Assembly (NCBI GenBank): GCA_963932545.1
Contig: CAWVRH010000002.1
Location: forward strand, 1 to 64,000
Length of the DNA stretch: 64,000 nucleotides
Direction of reading: 5' to 3'
From: UBA8337 sp963932545
Lineage (GTDB): Bacteria > Pseudomonadota > Alphaproteobacteria > RS24
Shown: in pieces, positions 51,139 through 60,007 of the stretch
How the letters are laid out: the number at the start of each line of letters is the position of its first letter
How positions within the stretch are numbered: position 1 is the first letter of the stretch
Notes under the pieces: model-generated
The model's input: only the letters and a program-made list of their open reading frames with translations
Told to the model about the DNA's origin: nothing
Databases searched by the model: none
Translations under genes and position numbers: made by a program

Positions 51139-51750
51139 ATGCTAGACGACAAAACAGACATGAATTCAGGCCAAGCTGGTTTCAGCGCTATGGTGGATGG
51201 AACAGAAGAAGATTACCAAAAGATTTCAAAAGCTTTTGGCGACTTTTCAAAGGGCCTGCCAGACCGCGTGATGGAGCATTTGAAAATGCTACAAGGCGAT
51301 TTCGGTGGTTTCGCTGTCGATCGCTATGAGCACTCTTTGCAAACCGCTACCCGCGCGCATAAGGATGGTCGCGATGAGGAATATGTCGTGTGTGCGCTAT
51401 TGCATGATATTGGCGACCTATTGGGCAGCTTTAACCACGCTGAGTTGGCCGCGACGATTTTGAAGCCGTTCATCAGTGAGAAAAATTATTTCATGCTGCA
51501 AAACCATGCGGTTTTTCAGGGCTATTATTTCTTCCATCATATTGGTTTGGACCGGGATGCGCGCGAAGCGTTTCGCGAGCACGAGCATTTTGAATATACA
51601 GCGCAGTTTTGCCATTTGTATGATCAGTCTAGCTTCGATCCTGAATATGAATCGATGCCAATCGAGGCCTTTGAGCCAATGGTTCGGAAACTGATGGAAA
51701 AACCTCGCACTTCGATTTATATGAAGAAAGACGGCACCTCTATTGTCTAG
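51139..51750 (+). CDS. HD-domain protein with PhnZ/MIOX-like ligand set
   Basis: The 203-residue protein has the six HD-type ligands H65, H89-D90, H100, H123 and D162 (blocks YEHSLQTA, LLHDIGD, NHAEL, QNHAVFQGYYF, YDQSSFDP). A set of six such ligands around two iron ions is the mark of the HD-oxygenase group with PhnZ, TmpB and inositol oxygenase, although plain HD phosphohydrolases share most of them. The gene is alone between the VOC gene and yggT. The reaction is unknown. Confidence 0.72.
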   Translation: MLDDKTDMNSGQAGFSAMVDGTEEDYQKISKAFGDFSKGLPDRVMEHLKMLQGDFGGFAVDRYEHSLQTATRAHKDGRDEEYVVCALLHDIGDLLGSFNHAELAATILKPFISEKNYFMLQNHAVFQGYYFFHHIGLDRDAREAFREHEHFEYTAQFCHLYDQSSFDPEYESMPIEAFEPMVRKLMEKPRTSIYMKKDGTSIV

Positions 51751-51807
51751 GGTGTCCGGTTTTTCTCGCCCGATTCTCGGGTTCGGCCCTTTGCGAAGGA
51801 GACCTTT

Positions 51808-52116
51808 ATGGTCGCGTTACTGACGCTTATTAGTCAGCTCATTGAGTTTTATATTTGGATCATTATTGCTTCCGCCGTGTTGTCTTGGTTGGTGGCCTTT
51901 GATGTCGTGAACTTACGTAATCGATATGTGTTCCTTTTTGGCGATGCGCTCAATCGGCTCACCGAGCCAGCTTATAGCCGTATCCGCCGCATTTTGCCGA
52001 ATATGGGCGGGCTCGATTTGTCACCGATTGTGCTTATTTTCAGTTTGATGTTCCTGCGTAATTTAATGTGGGAAATGCTCGGGCCGATGGCGACCTCTGG
52101 CATGGGCGGCTATTAA
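51808..52116 (+). CDS. yggT: YggT-family membrane protein
   Basis: The 102-residue protein has two YggT-type helices (about 5-30 and 68-88) and the family motif TEPAYSRIRRILPNMGGLDLSPIV. YggT proteins are linked to osmotic and envelope functions, unproven. SD AAGGAG precedes the ATG. Its stop overlaps the folD start by one base (TAATG). Confidence 0.9.
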   Translation: MVALLTLISQLIEFYIWIIIASAVLSWLVAFDVVNLRNRYVFLFGDALNRLTEPAYSRIRRILPNMGGLDLSPIVLIFSLMFLRNLMWEMLGPMATSGMGGY

Positions 52117-53024
52117 TGAGCGCCGCTGAGCCCAACCCAAAACGAATTGAAGGCAAAGACATTGGGGCCGCTTTGCGCGCGCGCATTGGCGCGGCGGTGG
52201 CGGGGCTGAAGGCTTCGCACGACAAAGTGCCAGGCTTGGCTGTGGTGCAGGTTGGGGAAGACCCAGCCTCCGAGGTCTATGTCCGCAATAAAGGCATTGC
52301 CACCAAAGAAGCGGGCATGGTGTCCCTCGAATTTAAAATGTCCGGCGATACAACCCAAGAGGTCTTGCTGGCGAAAGTACGCGAGTTGAACGCAGACCCG
52401 CAAGTAAATGGCATTCTGGTGCAATTTCCTGTGCCGAGCCAAATCTCGCAGCAAGCTATTATCGATACCATTCACCCCGATAAAGATGTCGATGGCCTGA
52501 ACCCGCTGAACGCAGGTCGTTTGGTTTCAGGGCTAGAGGCCCTAACGCCATGCACGCCTTTGGGCAGTGTGATTTTGGCAAAGGAGACGTTGGGCGATTT
52601 AACCGGCAAACATGCCGTCGTTATTGGGCGCTCTAATTTGGTCGGCAAACCCGTCGCGCAGCTTTTGTTAAACGAAAATTGCACCGTCACCATGGCGCAT
52701 TCGCGTAGCCAAGATTTACCTGCTATTTGCCGCAGCGCTGATATTTTGGTGGCTGCTGTGGGCATCCCTGAAATGGTTAAGGGCGACTGGGTAAAACCCG
52801 GCGCCTGTGTCATCGATGTGGGCATCAACCGTATCGACGCGCCGGAGCGCGGAGAGGGAAAAACCCGCCTTGTCGGGGATGTAGCTTTTGGCGAGGCGCA
52901 AGAAATAGCCGCGCACATCACGCCCGTGCCAGGCGGCGTCGGCCCTATGACCATCGCTTGTTTGCTAAAAAATACGCTGACTGCTTTTTGTCGTCAAAAC
53001 GATTTTGACGAGCCGAAGCTATAA
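52116..53024 (+). CDS. folD: methylenetetrahydrofolate dehydrogenase/cyclohydrolase
   Basis: The 302-residue bifunctional enzyme interconverts methylene-, methenyl- and formyl-tetrahydrofolate. It has VQVGEDPASEVYVRNK (active-site Tyr and Lys zone), VQFPVPSQI, DVDGLNPLNAGRL, CTPLG, the NADP motif GRSNLVGKP and PVPGGVGPMT. I chose ATG 52116, one-base overlap with yggT. It converges with argG 1 bp apart. Confidence 0.96.
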   Translation: MSAAEPNPKRIEGKDIGAALRARIGAAVAGLKASHDKVPGLAVVQVGEDPASEVYVRNKGIATKEAGMVSLEFKMSGDTTQEVLLAKVRELNADPQVNGILVQFPVPSQISQQAIIDTIHPDKDVDGLNPLNAGRLVSGLEALTPCTPLGSVILAKETLGDLTGKHAVVIGRSNLVGKPVAQLLLNENCTVTMAHSRSQDLPAICRSADILVAAVGIPEMVKGDWVKPGACVIDVGINRIDAPERGEGKTRLVGDVAFGEAQEIAAHITPVPGGVGPMTIACLLKNTLTAFCRQNDFDEPKL

Positions 53025-53025
53025 T

Positions 53026-54237
53026 CTATTTGCGGCGGCCGAGCAGTTTCAAGCGCAGTGCATTCAGCTTAATAAAGCCTTCCGCGTCGACTTGGTCATA
53101 GACTGCGTCTTCTTCAAACGTCACATGCTCTTGTGAATAAAGCGAGTTCGGGCTCGTGCGCGACACCACGGTGGCGCTGCCTTTATAGAGCTTTAACACA
53201 ACTTCGCCCGCAACATGGCGCTGGCTTTCGTCGATGAGGGCTTGCAGCATTTGGCGCTCTGGCGCGAACCAGAAGCCATTGTAAATCAGCTCGGCATAGC
53301 GTGGCATCAACTCGTCTTTGAGATGCATCGCGCCGCCATCAAGGGTCAAGCTCTCGATACCGCGGTGCGCGGTCAGCAAAATTGTGCCCCCTGGCGTTTC
53401 GTAAACACCGCGAGATTTCATGCCCACAAACCGGTTTTCCACCAAATCGAGACGACCAATACCATTGGCCCCGCCCAGCTCATTCAGCTTGGTTAGAAGG
53501 CTGGCTGGCGATAGTTTTTCCCCATCGATAGACACAGCATCCCCAGCTTCAAAGCCAACGCTAATGAAGGTTGGTTTATCGGGCGCCGCTTCGGGGCTAA
53601 CGCTGCGCTGATAAACAAATTCGGGCGCCGCTTGGCTCGGGTCTTCCAGCACTTTGCCTTCCGAAGACGTGTGCAATAAATTGGCATCGACCGAGAAAGG
53701 GGCTTCGCCTTTTTTGTCTTTCGGCACGGGAATTTGGTGCTGCTCGGCATAAGCGATAAGGCGCTCGCGGCTTTGCAAATCCCACTCGCGCCAAGGCGCA
53801 ATAACTTTGATATCTGGATTGCAGGCATAATACCCAAGCTCAAAACGCACTTGGTCATTGCCCTTGCCTGTTGCGCCATGGCAAACGGCGTCGGCGCCGG
53901 TGGCGGCGGCAATTTCGACTTGGCGTTTCGCGATGAGCGGGCGAGCGATGGACGTGCCAAGCAAATAGACACCCTCATAAAGCGCATTGGCGCGAAACAT
54001 CGGGAAGACATAATCGCGGACGAATTCTTCGCGCAAGTCTTCGATGTAAATTTCTTTAATGCCCAGCAATTCGGCTTTCGCGCGAGCCGGTTCCAGCTCC
54101 TCGCCCTGACCCAGATCGGCGGTGAACGTCACCACTTCACATTCATAGGTCTCTTGCAGCCATTTCAAAATAATCGAAGTATCAAGCCCACCTGAATAGG
54201 CCAGCACAACTTTATTAATGTCTTTTTTATCACTCAT
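53026..54237 (-). CDS. argG: argininosuccinate synthase
   Basis: The 403-residue protein has the ATP pyrophosphatase start VLAYSGGLDTSII and the type I ArgG blocks HGATGKGNDQVRFE, SVDANLLHTSSEGKVLEDP and MKSRGVYETPGGT. It joins citrulline and aspartate. ATG 54237 is preferred; a 13-residue extension upstream is not family-like. A palindrome CAACCAATGGTTG lies about 100 bp upstream (54334-54346) in the 276-bp gap to rlmN, which otherwise shows no gene. Confidence 0.96.
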   Translation of the reverse strand: MSDKKDINKVVLAYSGGLDTSIILKWLQETYECEVVTFTADLGQGEELEPARAKAELLGIKEIYIEDLREEFVRDYVFPMFRANALYEGVYLLGTSIARPLIAKRQVEIAAATGADAVCHGATGKGNDQVRFELGYYACNPDIKVIAPWREWDLQSRERLIAYAEQHQIPVPKDKKGEAPFSVDANLLHTSSEGKVLEDPSQAAPEFVYQRSVSPEAAPDKPTFISVGFEAGDAVSIDGEKLSPASLLTKLNELGGANGIGRLDLVENRFVGMKSRGVYETPGGTILLTAHRGIESLTLDGGAMHLKDELMPRYAELIYNGFWFAPERQMLQALIDESQRHVAGEVVLKLYKGSATVVSRTSPNSLYSQEHVTFEEDAVYDQVDAEGFIKLNALRLKLLGRRK

Positions 54238-54333
54238 AAGTCTGCTCCAAATCTTGCCAACTTTGTAACGAGCCACGCGCGCTTACGCAAGCTTTGTGGA
54301 TTAAATTATAAATCTCGTCAAAATCGCCCTACT

Positions 54334-54346
54334 CAACCAATGGTTG
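54334..54346. promoter_or_regulatory. perfect 13-bp palindrome upstream of argG
   Basis: CAACCA-A-TGGTTG reads the same on both strands except its centre. It could be an operator for argG, but no known regulator box is matched. Confidence 0.25.
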
Positions 54347-54513
54347 TGGTTTCAATAATAAAATATCTTTAGTTTAACTCTTAACCACTCGTTTGCAGGT
54401 GGTTGGGAAAGTCGGCTTCCAGGGCAATCATATAGCCGCGTTCCGGATTTTGCGTTTACCGGGTTTAGTTGTTGCGTCCCTTCAGTTGGCTGATTGCCCA
54501 CCCCGTCTGTTCG

Positions 54514-55671
54514 TTAGCCGCGGCCTAAATTGCGCGCTTGCAGTTCGGCTATTTTTTTCGAGGCCGCGGTTTCTTTCACGCTGGCCGATTTCAGCTGTCC
54601 GCAGGCGGCCATAATATCGCGCCCCCGAGGGCTGCGTACGGGGCTTGCATAGCCCGCGCGATTAACAATCTCAGCAAAGGCTTCAATGCGTTCCCAATCG
54701 GAGCACTCATAGGGCGCGCCGGGCCATGGGTTAAACGGTATCAGGTTAATTTTGGCCGGAATACCGGCCAACATCCGAACCAAGTCGCGGGCATCGGCGT
54801 CAGAATCATTGACGTCTTTCAGCATCACATACTCAAAAGTAATGCGCTTGGCGTTAGACAGCCCGGGCCACTTGCGACAGGCTTCCAATAGGGTCTCGAT
54901 CGGATATTTTTTATTTAGGGGTACCAGTTCATTGCGCAATTCATCGCGCACCGCATGTAGGCTGATGGCCAGCATAACGCCGGTTTTCTCGCCCATTAGC
55001 GGAATTTCAGGAGCCACCCCAGAGGTCGATAAAGTGATGCGTCGCCGCGAGAGGCTTAGGCCTTCGCCGTCGCTAATCACATTCAAGGCTTCGCCCACAT
55101 TATCGCTATTATAAAGCGGCTCGCCCATGCCCATCATCACCACATTGGTGATTTTGCGCCGGCCACTATTGCTCAGGTCATCGTCGCCCCAATCTTGCAA
55201 ATCATCGCGCACGGCAACCATTTGGCCGACAATCTCGGCGATGGTTAGATTGCGCACGAGTTTTTGCGTGCCCGTATGGCAGAAGCGGCAGGTCAGCGTG
55301 CAGCCGACTTGGCTAGAAACGCATAGCGTGCCGCGGCCAACCTCTGGGATATACACGGTCTCTACCAATTGCCCATCGGCCATTCGGAACAAGTATTTTC
55401 GGGTGCCATCGTCAGACAATTGGGCGTCGGCCACTTCCAGTCTGTCGAGCGTGTAAAGCTTGGCTAACGTGGTGCGCAAACCCTTCGAGACATCGCTCAT
55501 TGTGTCCCACTGCGTGGCGCCGCGCGCATAGAGCCAACTCCAAAGCTGGTTGGTCCGCATCCGCAATTGCTTCTCGGGCACGTCGGCGGCCGCAAGGGCG
55601 CAGCGCAATTGCTCGCGCGACAAACCGACGAGGCTCGTTTTTGGGGGCTGAATTTCTAATGGTTCATCCAT
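54514..55671 (-). CDS. rlmN: dual-specificity RNA methyltransferase RlmN
   Basis: The 385-residue radical-SAM enzyme makes m2A2503 in 23S rRNA and m2A37 in tRNA. The SAM-cluster motif is CTLTCRFC (about 140), MMGMGEPLYN follows, and the later Cys in MAACGQL is the methyl-carrying one. A basic, helical N-terminal domain is present. It lies 9 bp after the IalB-family gene on the same strand. Confidence 0.95.
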   Translation of the reverse strand: MDEPLEIQPPKTSLVGLSREQLRCALAAADVPEKQLRMRTNQLWSWLYARGATQWDTMSDVSKGLRTTLAKLYTLDRLEVADAQLSDDGTRKYLFRMADGQLVETVYIPEVGRGTLCVSSQVGCTLTCRFCHTGTQKLVRNLTIAEIVGQMVAVRDDLQDWGDDDLSNSGRRKITNVVMMGMGEPLYNSDNVGEALNVISDGEGLSLSRRRITLSTSGVAPEIPLMGEKTGVMLAISLHAVRDELRNELVPLNKKYPIETLLEACRKWPGLSNAKRITFEYVMLKDVNDSDADARDLVRMLAGIPAKINLIPFNPWPGAPYECSDWERIEAFAEIVNRAGYASPVRSPRGRDIMAACGQLKSASVKETAASKKIAELQARNLGRG

Positions 55672-55680
55672 AGGGATGTT

Positions 55681-56229
55681 CTAGGGGGCTGGGCAGGCCG
55701 CGTCTAGTGCCTTCATGGCAGCGGTGACGCCGCGCAAGCTATAGCTATCTGTGGTTAGCGTGCCGCGCGCGGAGGTTCCCTTGAAAACCAGCTCATTGCC
55801 GCGCTTCATAGCGCGCAACAAACGTGGCTGTTGCTTCAGGTCTTCAATCCAAGTCCATTCATCGGCGCCGTTCTGGGCTTTGACGCCGGTGATGAAGTTA
55901 AAGTCGTCTGAACCCACTTTTGCAAAAGGTATGGAGGTGGCGGAAAACGGATACCCAATACGAACCGATATCTCGCCCCGAACGCCTTGCCCTGGGCGAT
56001 GGGCGACGACCAGATAAGTGTCGCCACGTTTTACAGTGGCGGGTGCGCTGGACCTTGGCTCGGCCGCTAGGTAACAGGTTTTGGCCGCGCCTCGGCCTTC
56101 AACAAATAAGCGCCAATCCGAAAATTCCTGCACGGGCTTGGTGTTACTGGCGGCCAAAGCGGGCGCCGTGAGCAGCGCCAAGGCGCCCATTAAGCGCGTG
56201 AGGCCGCGAAAGGTAGGTAGATAAGTCAT
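55681..56229 (-). CDS. invasion-associated locus B (IalB) family protein
   Basis: The 182-residue protein has a signal peptide (hydrophobic run to about 26, ending ALAAS) and the IalB domain: FSDWRLFVEGRGAAKTCYL, GEISVRIGYPF and a C-terminal SLRGVTAAMKALDAAC. IalB aids red-cell invasion in Bartonella, but free-living alphaproteobacteria have many copies with an unknown periplasmic role. It is divergent from the sigma-factor gene. Confidence 0.88.
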   Translation of the reverse strand: MTYLPTFRGLTRLMGALALLTAPALAASNTKPVQEFSDWRLFVEGRGAAKTCYLAAEPRSSAPATVKRGDTYLVVAHRPGQGVRGEISVRIGYPFSATSIPFAKVGSDDFNFITGVKAQNGADEWTWIEDLKQQPRLLRAMKRGNELVFKGTSARGTLTTDSYSLRGVTAAMKALDAACPAP

Positions 56230-56408
56230 ACCCTAAAGTTAATCTGATTTGTTTTGCTGTGCCAGTGTCTTTGGAGAAACGACGGGAAAGTTTTTCTCGC
56301 GCTATGCTTGCTTTCGCTGGGTTAATCGCGTTTACTGCCCCCGCCCTTGCAAGTCTATTTTGGAACCGCAAAGGGGCGATTTTAACCGATAAAGGGGTCT
56401 TGTGGCCG

Positions 56409-57011
56409 ATGCCGACCAAGGGTCAACCATCCGCGCGCAGCGAAATACCCAAAGCGTCAGAGGCCAGCAGTGCCCATTTAGCGGATCTGATTGTCGCCAT
56501 CGCCCAAACCAAAGACCGCGCCGCCTTTGCCGAGATTTTCGCGCATTTTGCGCCGCGTGTGAAAGGCTATCTCTTGCGCCTTGGCGCCAGCAATGGCCAA
56601 GCCGAGGAAGTGACCCAAGAGGCCCTGCTGACGGTTTGGCGCAAAGCTGAGTTGTTTGACCGCAAAAAAGCCGCTGCCTCAACTTGGATTTTCACCATTG
56701 CGCGCAATCGGCGTATCGATATTTTGCGACGGCAAAAATTCCCCGAACTCGACGCCCAAGACCCAAGTCTTGTGCCCGATGCTTCCACACCGCCCGACCA
56801 AGCGGTGATGGCCATTCGCGACAGCGAGCAAGTGCGAAAAGCGCTTCTGGTGTTACCCGATGAGCAGCGTGAACTCATTCGATTGGCGTTTTACAAAGGC
56901 TGGTCGCACGCCAAGATTGCCGAGGATACCAATATGCCGCTTGGTACGGTGAAGTCGCGCTTGCGCTTGGCTTTTTCGAAATTGCGCGAGGCCCTAGAGG
57001 GGCGCGTATAG
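56409..57011 (+). CDS. ECF-type RNA polymerase sigma factor
   Basis: The protein has 200 residues. It has region 2 (RAAFAEIFAHFAPRVKGYLL through TWIFTIARNRRIDILRR) and region 4 (LPDEQRELIRLAFYKGWSH and AEDTNMPLGTVKSRLR), with no region 3. The layout is like ChrR-type partners. The start is uncertain: ATG 56409 fits, but the open frame reaches 56259. No anti-sigma gene lies downstream; the next gene is a quinone oxidoreductase 123 bp away. How it is switched on is unknown. Confidence 0.88.
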   Translation: MPTKGQPSARSEIPKASEASSAHLADLIVAIAQTKDRAAFAEIFAHFAPRVKGYLLRLGASNGQAEEVTQEALLTVWRKAELFDRKKAAASTWIFTIARNRRIDILRRQKFPELDAQDPSLVPDASTPPDQAVMAIRDSEQVRKALLVLPDEQRELIRLAFYKGWSHAKIAEDTNMPLGTVKSRLRLAFSKLREALEGRV

Positions 57012-57134
57012 CCGAGCGCTTTTTTCGCTTCTCTTTCTATTCGGCTGGCTTATGATATCGGCTGAACGACGCCTCATGTGAGGTGCGCAAAAACAAACCC
57101 GCCTCTTTTCGGCGGGGTAAATAGGGAGAAAGTT

Positions 57135-58148
57135 ATGAAAGCTGTATTGTGTAAAGAATTCGGTCCGCCTGAGAGCCTTGTTGTCGAAGATATTGCCTCG
57201 CCAGAGCCGGGCCCCGGTCAAGTGGTGCTGGATGTGCATGCAGCGGCGGTTAATTTTCCCGACGTTCTCATCATTCAAAACAAATATCAGTTCAAGCCCC
57301 CGCTGCCTTTCGCCCCTGGTGGAGAAGTGGCTGGCGTGGTTGCCAAATTAGGCGAAGGGGTTACTGGCCTAAAAATCGGCGATCGAGTAATCGGCTCGTG
57401 CGGCCACGGCGGTTATGTCGAAGAGTTGGCGATTGCCGAAACTTCGTGCATTCCGGTTCCAGATGAAATGGACTTGGAAACCGCCTCGGCTTTGGTGCTG
57501 ACTTACGGCACTTCGCATTATGGCCTGAAAGACCGTGCGCATATTCAACCCGGCGAAACTTTGCTGGTGATGGGCGCAGCTGGCGGCGTTGGCTTGGCGG
57601 CGGTTGAGCTGGGCAAAGCTATGGGCGCGCGCGTTATCGCGGCCGCTTCAGCCCAAGACAAACTCGATGTATGTGTCGAGCATGGGGCCGATGAGACGAT
57701 TTTATATCCAGCCGGCGAATTGGACAAAACCCAACAGCGGGCTTTCACCGAGCAAATCAAAGCGCTGACCGACGGCAAAGGCGCCGATGTGGTTTATGAC
57801 CCTGTGGGTGGCTCTTATGCCGAGCCGGCGCTGCGCGCGACCAATTGGGAAGGCCGTTATTTGGTCATCGGTTTTGCTTCCGGGCCTATTCCGCAAATTC
57901 CACTGAACTTGGCTTTGCTGAAAAGCTGTCAAATTGTTGGCGTGTTCTGGGGCGCTTTCACGGCGCGCGATCCAAAAGGCAATGCGGCCAATTTGGCTGA
58001 GCTGATGGCCATGTATAAAGCGGGCACCATTCGTCCGCATATTTCGGGTCGCTATCCGCTAGAGCAAGCCGCCGATGCGCTGAACCAAATGGCCAGTCGC
58101 AAAGTGAAGGGCAAAGTGATTTTGACTATGGGCCGGAGTGAAGGCTAA
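57135..58148 (+). CDS. NADPH:quinone oxidoreductase-family enzyme
   Basis: The 337-residue MDR-superfamily protein has the N-terminal GroES-like part (MKAVLCKEFGPPESL), HAAAVNFPDVL and the NADPH site GAAGGVGLAAVEL. Zinc ligands of alcohol dehydrogenases are missing, as in quinone oxidoreductases. It may reduce quinones or enoyl-type compounds. ATG 57135 has AGGGAGAA. A leader hairpin (CCCGCC/GGCGGG, 57100-57118) lies just before the SD. The following transporter gene may overlap its end. Confidence 0.9.
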   Translation: MKAVLCKEFGPPESLVVEDIASPEPGPGQVVLDVHAAAVNFPDVLIIQNKYQFKPPLPFAPGGEVAGVVAKLGEGVTGLKIGDRVIGSCGHGGYVEELAIAETSCIPVPDEMDLETASALVLTYGTSHYGLKDRAHIQPGETLLVMGAAGGVGLAAVELGKAMGARVIAAASAQDKLDVCVEHGADETILYPAGELDKTQQRAFTEQIKALTDGKGADVVYDPVGGSYAEPALRATNWEGRYLVIGFASGPIPQIPLNLALLKSCQIVGVFWGAFTARDPKGNAANLAELMAMYKAGTIRPHISGRYPLEQAADALNQMASRKVKGKVILTMGRSEG

Positions 58149-58194
58149 CCAACAGCCGGATACGCAAAAGCCGTCATCTAAAAAAGGGGACCGC

Positions 58195-59094
58195 GTGATC
58201 GATAATCGTCGCGCGGCCCTCTGGCTGCTGGCTTCTGCGACCCTGTTTACCTTTACCAATATTCTGGTCAAGACTTTGGGCCAGACGTTGCACCCGTTTG
58301 AAATTTCGTTTTTCCGCGCGGCTGTGGCCTTGGCCGTTATTTTGCCCATCTTTTGGCGCACGGGCGGTCTTCGGGCTGGCATGGCCACGCAAATTCCTTT
58401 GCTGCAACTGACGCGCGGGGTGGTCGGTTCATTGGCTATGTTTTTGGGATTCTACGCGATTGTCGCTTTACCGTTAGCTGAAGCGCAGGCGATTAGTTTT
58501 TCGCGCAATTTATTTCTCGTGCCTTTGGCAGCCATTATTTTATCCGAAGCGGTGGGCTTTCGCCGCGCCGTGGCCGCTGGCGTCGGGTTTATCGGCGTGC
58601 TGATTATGTTACGCCCCGGCATGGATGTCGGCTCGCTAGGCTTGGCGCTCAGCATTGGCGCGCTGGCGGCTTTGGGGCATGCTTTTTTGGTCGCTTTGGC
58701 GACAATATTGGTCTCCATCGCGTCGCGCTATGACGGGCCGGTAACGCTGATGTTTTATACCAATATTGTGTCCATCACGCTGATCTCCATCCCGACGTTT
58801 TTCGTCTGGCAAACGCCAAACCTAAATGAGCTTTGGATGCTGGTGGCCATGGGGATATTGGCGACGATATCGCATAATTGCTTCATCCGCGCTTTTGCCT
58901 TGGGCGAGGCCAGCGTCATTGCGCCGGTCGATTATTCGCGCCTTATTTTTGCGGCCATCGCGGGCTGGCTGATTTTCACCACCGTGCCCGATGCTTATAC
59001 GATATTGGGCGCGCTGATTATTGTCGGCTCCAGCTTTTATATCCTGCGCCGCGAAGCCTATTTGGCTTCCGACAGGGATGCGTCAAAGGGATAG
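58195..59094 (+). CDS. DMT-superfamily (EamA) transporter
   Basis: About 299 residues with ten hydrophobic helices in two EamA repeats (about 5-140 and 150-290). It begins IDNRRAALWLLASATLF and includes PLAEAQAISFSRNLFLVP, a common EamA pattern. The substrate is unknown; drug, amino-acid or metabolite export is typical. GTG 58195 has AAGGGG just upstream. An earlier GTG at 58138 overlaps the quinone oxidoreductase and lacks a good SD. Confidence 0.88.
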   Translation: MIDNRRAALWLLASATLFTFTNILVKTLGQTLHPFEISFFRAAVALAVILPIFWRTGGLRAGMATQIPLLQLTRGVVGSLAMFLGFYAIVALPLAEAQAISFSRNLFLVPLAAIILSEAVGFRRAVAAGVGFIGVLIMLRPGMDVGSLGLALSIGALAALGHAFLVALATILVSIASRYDGPVTLMFYTNIVSITLISIPTFFVWQTPNLNELWMLVAMGILATISHNCFIRAFALGEASVIAPVDYSRLIFAAIAGWLIFTTVPDAYTILGALIIVGSSFYILRREAYLASDRDASKG

Positions 59095-59183
59095 GTTTTT
59101 GTGGTTCATTAAGACTTGCGCGGGCGCGTATGAGTTTATAAAGTCTGCCCATCTTAGAGTTCACCATTTCCGGGAGAAACAAC

Positions 59184-59966
59184 ATGAAATTGGATTCAAA
59201 CATTACTGCCATCGTAACAGGTGGCGCGTCAGGTCTTGGCGAAGCAACGGTTCGTCTGTTGGCTGAGCATGGCGTAAAATGCGGTATTTTCGACCTTAAC
59301 GAAGAACGCGGCGAAGCCGTAGCCAAAGAAGTTGGCGGTGCTTTTGCTAAAGTAAACGTCACGTCTGACGAAGATGTGGATGCGGGTTTTGCAAAAATCC
59401 GTGACGCTTTGGGTCAGGAACGTATTTTGATCAATTGCGCGGGTACAGGCAATGCGGTCAAAACAGCGTCGCGCAACAAAGAGACGGGCGAAATTAAACA
59501 TTTCCCGCTCGATGCGTTTAATCTGATTATTCAGATTAACTTGGTTGGCACATTTCGCTGCATCGCAAAATCTGCGGCGGGCATGATGAGCCTAGACCCA
59601 TTGGCTTGTGGCGATCGCGGCGCGATTGTGAACACAGCTTCGGTTGCAGCCGAAGATGGCCAAATCGGTCAAGCGGCTTACTCGGCTTCCAAAGCGGGCG
59701 TGGTTGGCATGTCCTTGCCAATCGCGCGTGATTTGTCGCGCGAAGGCATTCGGGTCAACACCATCTTGCCAGGCATTTTTGACACGCCACTGCTTGCCGG
59801 TGCGCCAGAGAATGTGCGCCAAGCTTTGGGTTCCATGGTGCCTTATCCATCGCGTCTTGGTATGCCAGAAGAATACGCCAAATTGGCTGCGACCATGTGT
59901 GAAGTAAATTACTTCAACGGCGAAGATGTTCGCCTCGATGGCGCCATTCGTATGGCCCCACGATAG
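59184..59966 (+). CDS. SDR similar to 3-hydroxyacyl-CoA dehydrogenase type 2 (HSD10)
   Basis: The 260-residue SDR has TGGASGLGEA, INCAGTGNAVK, SVAAEDGQIGQAAYSASKAGV (Ser and Y-x-x-x-K) and the C-terminal YFNGEDVRLDGAIRM. HSD10 enzymes oxidise 3-hydroxyacyl-CoA and steroids with NAD. The codons are those of a highly expressed gene (CGT, GGT, GAA), unlike those of the transporter before it. SD GGGAGA precedes the ATG. Confidence 0.9.
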   Translation: MKLDSNITAIVTGGASGLGEATVRLLAEHGVKCGIFDLNEERGEAVAKEVGGAFAKVNVTSDEDVDAGFAKIRDALGQERILINCAGTGNAVKTASRNKETGEIKHFPLDAFNLIIQINLVGTFRCIAKSAAGMMSLDPLACGDRGAIVNTASVAAEDGQIGQAAYSASKAGVVGMSLPIARDLSREGIRVNTILPGIFDTPLLAGAPENVRQALGSMVPYPSRLGMPEEYAKLAATMCEVNYFNGEDVRLDGAIRMAPR

Positions 59967-59981
59967 ACAAAACGTTACCGA

Positions 59982-60007
59982 CCTAAATATCTACCCTAAA
60001 TATCTAC
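59982..60007. repeat. perfect 13-bp duplication over the DUF4864 stop codon
   Basis: CCTAAATATCTAC occurs twice in a row. On the minus strand the gene-side unit codes for V-D-I-stop, and the outer unit repeats the same words after the stop. Confidence 0.85.
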
